A stretch of DNA of 6,911 nt from CAYJEQ01 sp964369235 (GCA_964369235.1 CAYJEQ010000097.1:1-6911); one strand, 5' to 3'; shown: positions 1 through 6,520, numbered from the stretch's first letter. The notes: generated from the letters alone by a model not told the origin. Translations and numbers: made by a program.

Positions 1-18
1 CAATAATTTGATACAAAG

Positions 19-40
19 AAAAAGGTCATATGTCCTTTTT
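19..40 (+). terminator. Hairpin with T-tract, probable terminator of a gene upstream of the window
   Basis: A 7-bp stem (AAAAAGG at 19-25, CCTTTTT at 34-40) encloses an 8-nt loop whose core is the palindrome CATATG. The right arm is itself a T-run, so the structure looks like an intrinsic terminator for a gene ending just left of the window. The left arm begins with an A-run, so it could also work on the minus strand. The GC core is only 2 bp, so the call is tentative. Confidence 0.4.
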
Positions 41-576
41 GTAGTGATTTTATAAATATACCACATATAATATTCTAAAAACTGTAGTTATTATATAAAT
101 TGCAGTAATAATGTATCTTATAATATGAAAGAAAAAGTATATTTATATAAAAAAGCTAAGGTTAAATTGAGAATTTATGGATAAATTGATAAATTAAGTA
201 ATGCAAAAAATAGGCAATTTGCAAAATTTAAGAAATACACAAAATTATTACTGTAACAAAACATCTTTTATAAATAAATTTAAAATATCATAACTACCAT
301 AATAAATATACTATATATAGTATTAAATTAAATATGATGTGATATTTTAGTGGATATTAATGGTAATATTAATATGATTGCTCTAATCTCCTAGCTGACC
401 GTAGCCGAACCATATCTGCCTTCTACAGACCATTTTCCATTTTATATTCTTCCACAAGCTCCACCTTCAAAACATTCTATAGAATTGTCCTACACTGCAT
501 TATGTTGATTTACTATTCTCTATAGGTCAAATATAGGGAATAATTTTGAAATTTAAATGGACTTTCACTAGTACCA
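41..576. other. Long non-coding AT-rich spacer with a decayed patch
   Basis: No convincing gene is present. Positions 41-370 are very AT-rich and carry stops in every frame. Positions about 380-500 differ, with C-rich pyrimidine tracts on the plus strand. Read on the minus strand this patch gives short protein-like stretches in several frames, for example KADMVRLRSARRLEQSY and, in another frame, NGKWSVEGRYGSATVS. Each is cut by stops, as expected of a decayed gene or mobile-element end. Two dyads lie here: the perfect 12-nt palindrome ATTCTATAGAAT at 474-485, and an 11-bp stem (514-524 with 532-542, one G-U pair, 7-nt loop). I could not identify the ancestor of the patch. Confidence 0.4.
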
Positions 577-605
577 TTTACACTGCAACAGAACTGTGGT
601 AGAAT
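577..605 (+). promoter_or_regulatory. Sigma-A-type promoter of the EamA permease gene
   Basis: The -35 element TTTACA (577-582) matches 5 of 6 consensus bases. The -10 element TAGAAT (600-605) also matches 5 of 6 and carries an extended -10 TG at 597-598. The spacer is exactly 17 nt. The predicted transcription start near 612 leaves a leader of about 104 nt before the permease ATG. Confidence 0.7.
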
Positions 606-611
606 TTATTA

Positions 612-715
612 TTACATAATAATACATATAGAGATAGTTTGAAACACAGTTTCAAACATGGGTTTTGTGTTTTTTGGTAATAACACAAAATACCAAGAAA
701 GGAATTAACATTTTT
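612..715 (+). promoter_or_regulatory. Structured 5' leader of the EamA gene with alternative hairpins
   Basis: Hairpin 1 is a perfect 8-bp stem (GTTTGAAA 637-644 with TTTCAAAC 650-657). Hairpin 2 is a perfect 9-bp stem (TTTTGTGTT 663-671 with AACACAAAA 682-690). Two competing pairings exist. AAACACA at 642-648 can pair with TGTGTTT at 666-672, which breaks both hairpins. TTGGTA at 674-679 can pair with TACCAA at 691-696, extending through a G-U pair to about 670/700 and covering the first bases of the ribosome-binding site AAAGGA (698-703). This resembles a cis-acting RNA switch, but it matches no riboswitch class I recognise, and AT-rich leaders can form such pairings by chance. Confidence 0.35.
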
Positions 716-1612
716 ATGAAAAAAGAAACACAGGCAATTATAGCTTCTATTATTGCCCATATAATTTTTGGACTTAGTTTTCCATTTACTAAGGTTGCAC
801 TTAGTTACTGCACACCGATTTCTTTATTATCACAGCGATTTGTTATTGCTTTTGTCGCGTTAAATTTACTGTTACTTACAGGTAAAGTCAGTTTGAATTT
901 TAAAGGCAAAAATCTAAAACCACTAATGTGCCTAGCAATTTTTCAACCTGTGCTGTATTTTATATGTGAGACATATGGTATTCAGCTTACAACTGCAACT
1001 CTATCCTCTATTATTATTGCACTTATTCCAATAGTTACTATGATAGCAGATGTTGTATTTTTAAAGCAGAAAGTCACGGTATTTAAGGTGGTATGTGCAC
1101 TGATTTCTGTTGTTGGTGTAATAATGATAACCCTTGTAAATGCTAGTGAGGGAGCTGTGCACCTTAGTGGGGTTATACTATTAATAGGTGCTGTAATATG
1201 CGCAGTAGGATTTGCTATGGCTTCTCAAAAGTCTAGTAAGGAGTTTTCTTCCTTTGAGCGTACATACTTTATGATGTTCTTTGGTGGGGTGTTTTTCACA
1301 ATTTTGTCTGTATCACAAAACAGTACAAATCTATTCCAGACATATATTCTACCTTGGACCGATGGTAGTTTTGCTATAAGTTTACTTTTCCTATCTCTAA
1401 TTAGTTCTGTTATAGCTTTCTTCTCTATTAATTTTGCATACAGTAATGCACCTCTTACCAAGGTTTCTCTCTATGCAAATATTGTCCCCATTGTATCAGC
1501 TATAGTTGGAATAACTGTGCTAGGAGAACCTTTTAAATTAATGCATGGTATATCTGCTAGTATAATTCTTATTGGGCTAATTGGCTTTCAGCTATCTAAA
1601 AAATCCACATAA
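716..1612 (+). CDS. EamA-family (drug/metabolite transporter superfamily) permease
   Basis: A 298-residue integral membrane protein with about ten hydrophobic segments, the usual size and topology for the two-repeat EamA/DMT family. The first EamA repeat spans about residues 10-138. It shows the typical early SFPFTKVAL (21-29) and the repeat-ending block ALIPIVTMIADVVFLKQKV (102-120). The second repeat spans about 150-293 and ends with the matching block NIVPIVSAIVGITVLGE (255-271). Family members export or import small metabolites such as amino acids, purines or sugars; the substrate here cannot be read from sequence. The ATG at 716 is chosen because AAAGGA lies 12 nt upstream and the protein then begins MKKETQ before the first membrane helix. 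The frame stays open upstream to 665, but that part is leader RNA. The gene is monocistronic, has its own promoter, and converges on the sulfur-type operon. Only a weak AT-rich 7-bp hairpin (1628-1634 with 1651-1657) follows it. Confidence 0.88.
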   Translation: MKKETQAIIASIIAHIIFGLSFPFTKVALSYCTPISLLSQRFVIAFVALNLLLLTGKVSLNFKGKNLKPLMCLAIFQPVLYFICETYGIQLTTATLSSIIIALIPIVTMIADVVFLKQKVTVFKVVCALISVVGVIMITLVNASEGAVHLSGVILLIGAVICAVGFAMASQKSSKEFSSFERTYFMMFFGGVFFTILSVSQNSTNLFQTYILPWTDGSFAISLLFLSLISSVIAFFSINFAYSNAPLTKVSLYANIVPIVSAIVGITVLGEPFKLMHGISASIILIGLIGFQLSKKST

Positions 1613-1747
1613 TATTTATATCAAAAAATAAACTCTATAAATTCCTCATAAGTTTATATTAAAACATCGTTGATTTTGTGATAGTATTTATAGTCCCTTA
1701 CTCTAAATCTAAATGTTCTTTACCAAATGTCAGGGGAAAATTATCTT

Positions 1748-1782
1748 GGTTCCATCCCTCTCCCACGGTGAGGGATGGAACC
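1748..1782. other. Strong perfect 13-bp inverted repeat between convergent genes
   Basis: GGTTCCATCCCTC (1748-1760) and GAGGGATGGAACC (1770-1782) are perfect reverse complements around a 9-nt loop that can itself form two more G-C pairs. The element is conspicuously GC-rich in an AT-rich spacer. No T-run follows it on the plus strand. On the minus strand only a loose AT stretch follows, so it is not a standard terminator. It may be a transcript-end stabiliser, a protein-binding site or a short mobile repeat. A smaller stem, ATTGAT/ATCAAT, follows at 1789-1805. Confidence 0.6.
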
Positions 1783-1825
1783 TCAACAATTGATATGCAA
1801 TCAATCTAAATAAGCTATAACAAAA

Positions 1826-1855
1826 AGCCCTCTGAAACTATTGATTCAGAGGGCT
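1826..1855 (-). terminator. Intrinsic terminator of the minus-strand operon
   Basis: A perfect 11-bp stem (AGCCCTCTGAA 1826-1836 with TTCAGAGGGCT 1845-1855) has an 8-nt loop. Read on the minus strand it ends in a T5 run (complement of 1822-1826) and lies 31 nt beyond the stop of the TauE-like gene. On the plus strand a weaker A3T4 stretch follows, so it may also stop transcripts from the convergent EamA gene. Confidence 0.88.
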
Positions 1856-1886
1856 AAATTTTACCTATAGAGTTACTTCTACTATT

Positions 1887-2636
1887 TTATAATGTACCAT
1901 AAATCATATATACTGATACACCTATAGATATAGCTGCAATTATAATTTTAAGTACATTTTGATTTATTTTATCAGATATCTTCGCCCCTAAAAGTATGCC
2001 TATTCCATGGGCTATAACCGCAATAGCTATAAGTGTTATTATATTATCATCAGTTGTATTATTATAATAACCTGCAATAGCTGGTAGAGCTATAAATATA
2101 GAGTTGAATAAGCTCATTCCTACAGCTTGCCTTACAGTAAAGCCAAGTAGTGACAGTAAAGGAACTGATAGAACAGGCCCACCTGCACCTGTAAAGGCAC
2201 TAATAGTTGCTATGAAAACCCCTAAGCAGATAACTAAAAAAGTGTTTGATTTAATTTTCTCACTTAACTGATTTACAGTTCCGTCCTTTTTGGGAATTAG
2301 TATAGAAAATCCTGAAACAAATACCATTGTATATAGGACTCTTTTTGCAATAATAACAGGAACTGCACTATTAAACCATACCCCTATAATAGATCCTATA
2401 ATAGCACCTATAGCTAATTTTCTACAAAACTTAAAGTCTATATCTTTAGTTTTATTATAGGAATATGCCCCCAGTATGCCAGATACTGCAAAAGCTGAAA
2501 AGCTCATTGCCATACTCTCTGGGGTTTGTAACATTAGTACACCTGTGTAAAACATAGGCAGTAGAAAACCTGCTATTCCTGAAATTCCAATACTTATGCC
2601 TACTAAAATATTTGCGATTATAATTAAAATATACAT
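1887..2636 (-). CDS. TauE/SafE (TSUP) family anion permease, probable sulfite exporter
   Basis: A 249-residue membrane protein with about eight hydrophobic segments in two repeats, the normal length and layout of the TauE/SafE (formerly DUF81) family. The second repeat carries the diagnostic FTGAGGPVLSVPLL (148-161). The first repeat has the weaker counterpart GISGIAGFLLP (17-27), where the usual glycine triplet is altered. Characterised members export sulfite released in sulfonate breakdown (TauE of Cupriavidus necator) or move other sulfur oxyanions and organic acids. Here it is the last gene of the operon. Its ribosome-binding site AGAGG (2641-2645) sits in the 8-nt gap and overlaps the stop codon of the upstream lyase gene, so the two are probably translationally coupled. 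Placed right after a C-S lyase gene, it most likely removes that enzyme's sulfur product. Family assignment is firm; the sulfite substrate is inferred from context. Confidence 0.82.
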   Translation of the reverse strand: MYILIIIANILVGISIGISGIAGFLLPMFYTGVLMLQTPESMAMSFSAFAVSGILGAYSYNKTKDIDFKFCRKLAIGAIIGSIIGVWFNSAVPVIIAKRVLYTMVFVSGFSILIPKKDGTVNQLSEKIKSNTFLVICLGVFIATISAFTGAGGPVLSVPLLSLLGFTVRQAVGMSLFNSIFIALPAIAGYYNNTTDDNIITLIAIAVIAHGIGILLGAKISDKINQNVLKIIIAAISIGVSVYMIYGTL

Positions 2637-2644
2637 TTGACCTC

Positions 2645-3727
2645 TTATATTAATTCTTTAATTAATTTCTGACTAGAGAAGAATGAGCCTGCTCCACCTG
2701 TGTGGATGAATACAACATTACTTCCTTTAGGTATTTTACCAGTTCTAATATGATCCATCATACCATGGAAACCTCTACCTGAGTAGGTAGGATCACAGAA
2801 TAGCCCTTCTGACATAGCTAGTTCTTTAATAGTTACCTGTGCATCTGGGTTAGGTATTCCATAACCAGGTGCAATATAGCCTTCATCTACATGAATTTCA
2901 TTCATTATTTCTTCTTCTGATGGTGCTTCCATACCTAAAACATCAAATAGATATTTTACTCGGTCCACACAAGTCTGATGTGTAATCAAATTTCCTGGTT
3001 TCCATGAGCGAACATTAATAGAGTGTATTTCTGTTTTTGTTTTTGTAAGCATTTTTGATACAATAAGTGCTGGCAATGATCCACAGGATCCATTTGCATG
3101 ATACATGTAGTCAATCTCACCATATTCTTTTGACTGTTCCATAACTTCTGCATACAGATGAGTAAAAGATATCCATCCATATTCATTAGTGCATCCTACT
3201 GGTACCCACATTACATTATATCCCTGAGCTTCTAGCTCTGCTTTTTTAGCCATACACTGTTCAATTACTTTATTCCATAATGGATTTAAGTCTACAGAGT
3301 CCACTGGATCTGGCTTGGATACATAGTTAATCTCTGCGCCTAGTATTCTACTTAGCACTAGATTTCCTACAGGAGATTCTGGGTAACCCTCATTCTTTGT
3401 ATCACCTAGAAATAGTATAGGCTTAATTCCTGCAGCGTTACAGTATGATGTCATCTGCATACAAGCATTGGACTGATATGCACCATAGGTAATCATATAG
3501 TCAACTTTATCTTCTAATGCTTGACCAATGATATACTCTAGCTTTCTACTTTTATTACCACCAAACATAGAAGGGCCACTTAAATCTTCACGCTTCATAA
3601 ATATGTTTACACCGTACTTTTCAGATAGGTTCTCTAATTTATGAAATGGTGTAGGCGTAAATACTAATCTTTTTCTAGGCATATCTTTTGATAATAAATT
3701 TAATTCCTGAGCTGTAATTTTTTCCAT
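2645..3727 (-). CDS. PLP-dependent lyase of the D-cysteine desulfhydrase / ACC deaminase / cysteate sulfo-lyase family
   Basis: A cytosolic 360-residue fold-type II PLP enzyme. The Schiff-base lysine is K59 in FGGNKSRKLEY (55-65). QSN (85-87) is the substrate-binding serine region, and NGSCGSLPAL (212-221) takes the place of the phosphate-binding glycine loop. GYIAPGYG (283-290) and DPTYSG (312-317) hold the two conserved active-site tyrosine regions, and the end is FIHTGG (340-345). The C-terminal third follows the pattern of enterobacterial DcyD. Known members make pyruvate and ammonia, plus H2S from D-cysteine or sulfite from L-cysteate, or make 2-oxobutyrate from ACC. The motif after QSN is unusual: ACMQ instead of the common H-x-R/Q. 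With about 30 extra residues this suggests a divergent clade. The ATG at 3727 has GGAG (3738-3741) 10 nt upstream. The flanking TauE-like exporter favours a sulfite- or sulfide-releasing reaction over ACC deamination. The substrate remains unproven. Confidence 0.8.
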   Translation of the reverse strand: MEKITAQELNLLSKDMPRKRLVFTPTPFHKLENLSEKYGVNIFMKREDLSGPSMFGGNKSRKLEYIIGQALEDKVDYMITYGAYQSNACMQMTSYCNAAGIKPILFLGDTKNEGYPESPVGNLVLSRILGAEINYVSKPDPVDSVDLNPLWNKVIEQCMAKKAELEAQGYNVMWVPVGCTNEYGWISFTHLYAEVMEQSKEYGEIDYMYHANGSCGSLPALIVSKMLTKTKTEIHSINVRSWKPGNLITHQTCVDRVKYLFDVLGMEAPSEEEIMNEIHVDEGYIAPGYGIPNPDAQVTIKELAMSEGLFCDPTYSGRGFHGMMDHIRTGKIPKGSNVVFIHTGGAGSFFSSQKLIKELI

Positions 3728-3746
3728 TATAATCCCACTCCTTTAT

Positions 3747-5054
3747 TTAGTTAGATTTTGATTTAATTGGTTTCATTTTTGGGAAACCAGCAGCAATTGC
3801 AACTAGAGATAGTACTAATAATACTTGTGGATATGTTGCATACTGTATTACAGCCATAGAATCTATTCCAGCTGCACCAGCTGCTGCAAGCATCATGCCA
3901 CCGTAAGGAACTAATGTACCCATAGTACCGCAAGCAAATATATCTAATAGGCTAGCTGTTCTACGGGGATCTACACCGTATTCTTCAGTGATTTCTACAG
4001 CTATATCACCTGCTGTTACAATAGCTACTGTACTGTTAGCTGTACACATTGTAACTGCCCATGTTAGGAAAGCAATTGCATATTCAGCTTGTTTTCTGTT
4101 TTTTATTTTGCTTTTTACAAGGCCTAGAATCCAATCAATACCACCATTGTACTTAATTAGTGCAATCATGCCACCAACAATTAGTACAACTAGAGATATT
4201 GCTGCCATGCCCATCATGCCAGAATAGAAAGCTTTTCCTAAACCAACAAGATTAAATGCACCATAGGCTAAACCAATACCAGAAGATAGCAGAACCCCAA
4301 GAGTTAACACAACAAATACATTAAGACCAAATAAAGATCCTCCAATTACAGCTAGGTATGGAATAATCTTAATGATGTCGTACTCTAGTGTCTCTAGTGG
4401 AGGAATATCTAAACCACTAGAACGAGCTGTAAATATACCAAAAGCGATTACAGCTGCTGGTAGAGCTATTAGGAAGTTAGCTTTAAATTTATCTTTCATC
4501 TCTACACCACAAATTCTTGTAGCACTAATTGTTGTATCAGATACAAAGGAAAGATTATCACCAAACATACCACCAGAGATACATGCACCTATAACAAATG
4601 CTGGATTAAGTCCTGTTACCTCAACTACACCCATTGCAATAGGGCCAAGAGCAACAACAGTACCAACAGATGTACCAGTAGCAATAGACATAAAGCAACC
4701 AATAAGGAACATCCCACCTACAATTAGGTTAGTAGGTATAAAATTTAAAAAGAAGTTAACTACAGATGTTACACTACCAGCTTCTTTAGAGATACCACTA
4801 AAGGCACCTGCTAGTAGGAAAATCATTACCATCATTATAATGTTTTTGTTACCAAAACCTTCACAGAAAGTATCAATCTTATCCCATAACGATCTCTCGC
4901 CATTCATAAGAATAGCCACTGCCGCAGCTATTACAAAAAATACAAGTGCAGGTACTACCCTTGAGTCACCAACGGCTATAGCAGTTCCTAATGAAAGGAC
5001 TAAAAATACTATTATAGGCAAAATAGCTTTGCCACCCATGCTTTTTCTTTCCAT
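3747..5054 (-). CDS. NhaC-family Na+/H+ (metabolite) antiporter
   Basis: A 435-residue inner-membrane carrier with about eleven hydrophobic segments. NhaC-family hallmarks are present: TGTSVGTVVALGPIA (126-140), the signature GGMFGDNLSFVSDTTISATR (161-180), and in the second half CTANSTVAIVTAGDIA (337-352) followed by GTMGTLVPYGGM (376-387). The family includes Na+/H+ antiporters and also metabolite exchangers such as the malate/lactate antiporter MleN of Bacillus. Coupling to an organic substrate is therefore plausible in a catabolic operon. The ATG at 5054 is supported by a perfect GGAGG (5063-5067) with 8 nt spacing; M6 has no such site. This is the first gene of the operon, and the lyase gene starts 19 nt after its stop. 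I infer import or exchange of the lyase substrate; plain Na+/pH homeostasis is the alternative. Confidence 0.83.
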   Translation of the reverse strand: MERKSMGGKAILPIIVFLVLSLGTAIAVGDSRVVPALVFFVIAAAVAILMNGERSLWDKIDTFCEGFGNKNIIMMVMIFLLAGAFSGISKEAGSVTSVVNFFLNFIPTNLIVGGMFLIGCFMSIATGTSVGTVVALGPIAMGVVEVTGLNPAFVIGACISGGMFGDNLSFVSDTTISATRICGVEMKDKFKANFLIALPAAVIAFGIFTARSSGLDIPPLETLEYDIIKIIPYLAVIGGSLFGLNVFVVLTLGVLLSSGIGLAYGAFNLVGLGKAFYSGMMGMAAISLVVLIVGGMIALIKYNGGIDWILGLVKSKIKNRKQAEYAIAFLTWAVTMCTANSTVAIVTAGDIAVEITEEYGVDPRRTASLLDIFACGTMGTLVPYGGMMLAAAGAAGIDSMAVIQYATYPQVLLVLSLVAIAAGFPKMKPIKSKSN

Positions 5055-5113
5055 AGATAAAACCTCCAGAGAACTTATTATTTAGTTCGTGTTGTAATTG
5101 ATTTGCGAATAAA

Positions 5114-5135
5114 TTGTTAACAAAATTCATGAATT
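5114..5135. promoter_or_regulatory. Two abutting palindromes just downstream of the operon start site
   Basis: The perfect 10-nt palindrome TTGTTAACAA (5114-5123) directly adjoins the perfect 12-nt palindrome AATTCATGAATT (5124-5135). On the minus strand they lie about 8 to 30 nt after the predicted transcription start of the operon, where a repressor would act as a roadblock. No T-tract follows, so they are not terminators. The AT-rich context lowers the weight of any single palindrome. Confidence 0.35.
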
Positions 5136-5149
5136 GTTTTACACTTTAC

Positions 5150-5178
5150 AGTATACACAGTAGTATAAGAAAGGTAAA
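5150..5178 (-). promoter_or_regulatory. Sigma-A-type promoter of the antiporter-lyase-exporter operon
   Basis: Read on the minus strand, the -35 is TTTACC (complement of 5173-5178, 4 of 6 consensus). The -10 is TATACT (complement of 5150-5155, 5 of 6), with a 17-nt spacer. The predicted start near 5143 gives a leader of about 88 nt. The suboptimal -35 fits a promoter that needs an activator such as the divergent LysR protein. Confidence 0.6.
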
Positions 5179-5205
5179 GCGGTATTAATTGTATTTAAAT
5201 GCCAC
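5179..5205. promoter_or_regulatory. Imperfect inverted repeat upstream of the operon -35, candidate LysR-type operator
   Basis: GCGGTATT (5179-5186) and AATGCCAC (5198-5205) form an imperfect inverted repeat (6 of 8 positions symmetric) that abuts the operon -35 element. Relative to the operon start it covers about -36 to -62, a usual region for LysR-type activators. An inner ATTTAAAT palindrome lies at 5193-5200. Assignment rests on position and symmetry only. Confidence 0.3.
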
Positions 5206-5260
5206 TTTTTTTTAATTAGCTAAAAAATCAGTAACAAATTAGTCATAATGTCAAAATAGA

Positions 5261-5289
5261 TTGAAGTTTTCCCTATTTAGTGATAAAAT
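5261..5289 (+). promoter_or_regulatory. Sigma-A-type promoter of the LysR-type regulator gene
   Basis: The -35 TTGAAG (5261-5266) and -10 TAAAAT (5284-5289) are separated by 17 nt, and an extended -10 TG is present at 5281-5282. Transcription would begin near 5296, about 22 nt before the ATG. The TTG at 5261 could be misread as a start codon because the frame is open, but it belongs to the -35. Confidence 0.65.
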
Positions 5290-5317
5290 CAATAATAATA
5301 TAATAAAGAGGTGGGTT

Positions 5318-6256
5318 ATGAATAAAATTGATATTGATGTTTTTTTCGAAATTGTGAAAAAAGGTAGTATTCAACACGCTGCTACAACACTTTTTATGTC
5401 ATCCTCTGCTGTAAGTCAGAGATTAAATAGCTTAGAGTCAGAGCTTGGGATACAACTATTTGAGCGTGGAAAAGGCATTAAAGAGGCAACATTGACGGTC
5501 AAAGGAAAGGAATTTTATAAAATTGCCCTAGATATTAAATATAATTTTGAACAGAGTAATTCCCTAAAAGAAATCCCTAGCTATCCTACAATATCTATTG
5601 CCAGTGTAGATAGTGCCATTAGCAATGTTTTAATGCCTTTGTATGAGAAACTTGTATTCTCTCCTCCATTTTTTAGAATGCATTTAAGATGCTATCATTC
5701 AGACAATATCTATCCAAAAGTGGAAAACCATGATGTGGATTTAGGTATTGCTTTATTTGAAATTAAACGAAATAACATACAAGTAATCCCTCTACTATCA
5801 GATGACATGGTTTTAATTGTTTCACCTTTATCAAAGATAAAGGATAAAACCATTCACACTAATATGTTAGACCCTCATAAAGAGATATGTCTAGGACAAA
5901 GAGATGAATTATACATGGGTTGGGGCCCTAATTTTAGAGAATGGCATACAAAATGGTTTGATAGTGACATTCTGCCTATGGTTAGTGCCAGTAGTCTACA
6001 CTGGTCTTCCCTATTTTTTAGAGGTGGTGATTTTTGGTCTATTCTTCCTCGTTGTAACGCCATTGGTATGCAGAAAGAATATAATGTAAAGATAATCGAG
6101 CTAGAAAACCCACCTAATCCTCGCACCTGTTATCAACTTATAAATGATAAGCAGACTAATATAACCTCTAGGAATATTGAGATTTTTAATGAATATCTTT
6201 ACAGGTACATCGATGATTTAAGTAAAGAAGGAAATATTACCAATCTACTTAAATAA
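5318..6256 (+). CDS. LysR-type transcriptional regulator, likely controller of the divergent operon
   Basis: A 312-residue protein, a typical LysR length. The N-terminal winged helix-turn-helix covers about residues 1-62: IDVFFEIVKKGSIQHAATTL, then SSSAVSQRLNSLESELGIQLFER (28-50), the family's recognition-helix signature. A linker helix (about 62-88) follows. From about residue 90 comes a periplasmic-binding-protein-like effector domain containing DVDLGIALFE (139-148) and EICLGQRDEL (189-198). The ATG at 5318 is chosen because AAAGAGG (5305-5311) lies 6 nt upstream and the protein then begins directly at the HTH; an upstream in-frame TTG at 5261 would lengthen it with promoter sequence. Divergent transcription from the antiporter-lyase-exporter operon is the classic arrangement for a LysR protein that senses a pathway metabolite and autoregulates. 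The ligand is unknown; the lyase substrate is the obvious candidate. Confidence 0.87.
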   Translation: MNKIDIDVFFEIVKKGSIQHAATTLFMSSSAVSQRLNSLESELGIQLFERGKGIKEATLTVKGKEFYKIALDIKYNFEQSNSLKEIPSYPTISIASVDSAISNVLMPLYEKLVFSPPFFRMHLRCYHSDNIYPKVENHDVDLGIALFEIKRNNIQVIPLLSDDMVLIVSPLSKIKDKTIHTNMLDPHKEICLGQRDELYMGWGPNFREWHTKWFDSDILPMVSASSLHWSSLFFRGGDFWSILPRCNAIGMQKEYNVKIIELENPPNPRTCYQLINDKQTNITSRNIEIFNEYLYRYIDDLSKEGNITNLLK

Positions 6257-6473
6257 ATATGTTCATATGTGACTTTAGTAAACCAGATTTAGTAAAATTA
6301 CTTAAAATGTTTAAGCTTTGCAGTTTGATTATACAAGTCAACATAAAATACCCACTTGTTTAAAATATATTTTGAAAAAATTATACTAATAAACTTTTTG
6401 CTAATTATGGACTATATTTTATAAGTTAATGGGCTCTTATCCAATTTCTTTTAAATGTAATAAAGAATAACAT
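6257..6473. other. AT-rich spacer between the LysR gene and the IS remnant
   Basis: No gene is seen. Two weak stems could mark the end of the LysR transcript: CTTAAA/TTTAAG (6301-6315, 3-nt loop) and ACAAGT/ACTTGT (6333-6338 with 6354-6359, 15-nt loop, followed by TT). Neither is a convincing intrinsic terminator. Confidence 0.4.
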
Positions 6474-6484
6474 GGGGCTGTCAC
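6474..6484 (+). repeat. IS-end-like direct repeat, copy A
   Basis: GGGGCTGTCACACTAAT starting here aligns with GGGGCCGTCACTAAT at 6890 (one substitution, 2-nt gap), 416 bp away in the same orientation. GGGCTGTCCC at 6521-6530 is a related third copy. Confidence 0.5.
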
Positions 6485-6520
6485 ACTAATTAAATTAATC
6501 GTTAATATACACAAAAAATT

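Noticed and set aside
665..715. Seventeen-codon N-terminal extension of the EamA permease
   Set aside because: It lies within the hairpin-rich leader, has no ribosome-binding site, and the ATG at 716 gives the standard EamA start.
578..760. Small minus-strand open frame over the EamA promoter and leader
   Set aside because: It is antisense to a promoter, hairpins and the EamA start. The product is a Cys/Phe/Asn-rich translation of AT-rich DNA with no recognisable domain.
1740..1800. T-box riboswitch core (AGGGATGGAACC resembling AGGGTGGNACCGCG)
   Set aside because: It has an extra base, lacks the CGCG end, specifier stem and terminator, and no amino-acid-related gene follows downstream on that strand.
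4372..5085. A 237-codon open frame opposite the antiporter gene
   Set aside because: It is an antisense shadow of a hydrophobic membrane-protein gene, low in complexity (I/T/P-rich), without a ribosome-binding site or family features.
5226..5254. Promoter from the perfect minus-strand TTGACA at 5249-5254
   Set aside because: No -10-like hexamer occurs at 16-18 nt spacing; the 5150-5178 promoter is much better.
5261..5317. TTG start giving a 19-residue longer LysR protein
   Set aside because: The TTG is part of the -35 element, and the ATG at 5318 has a good ribosome-binding site directly before the HTH domain.
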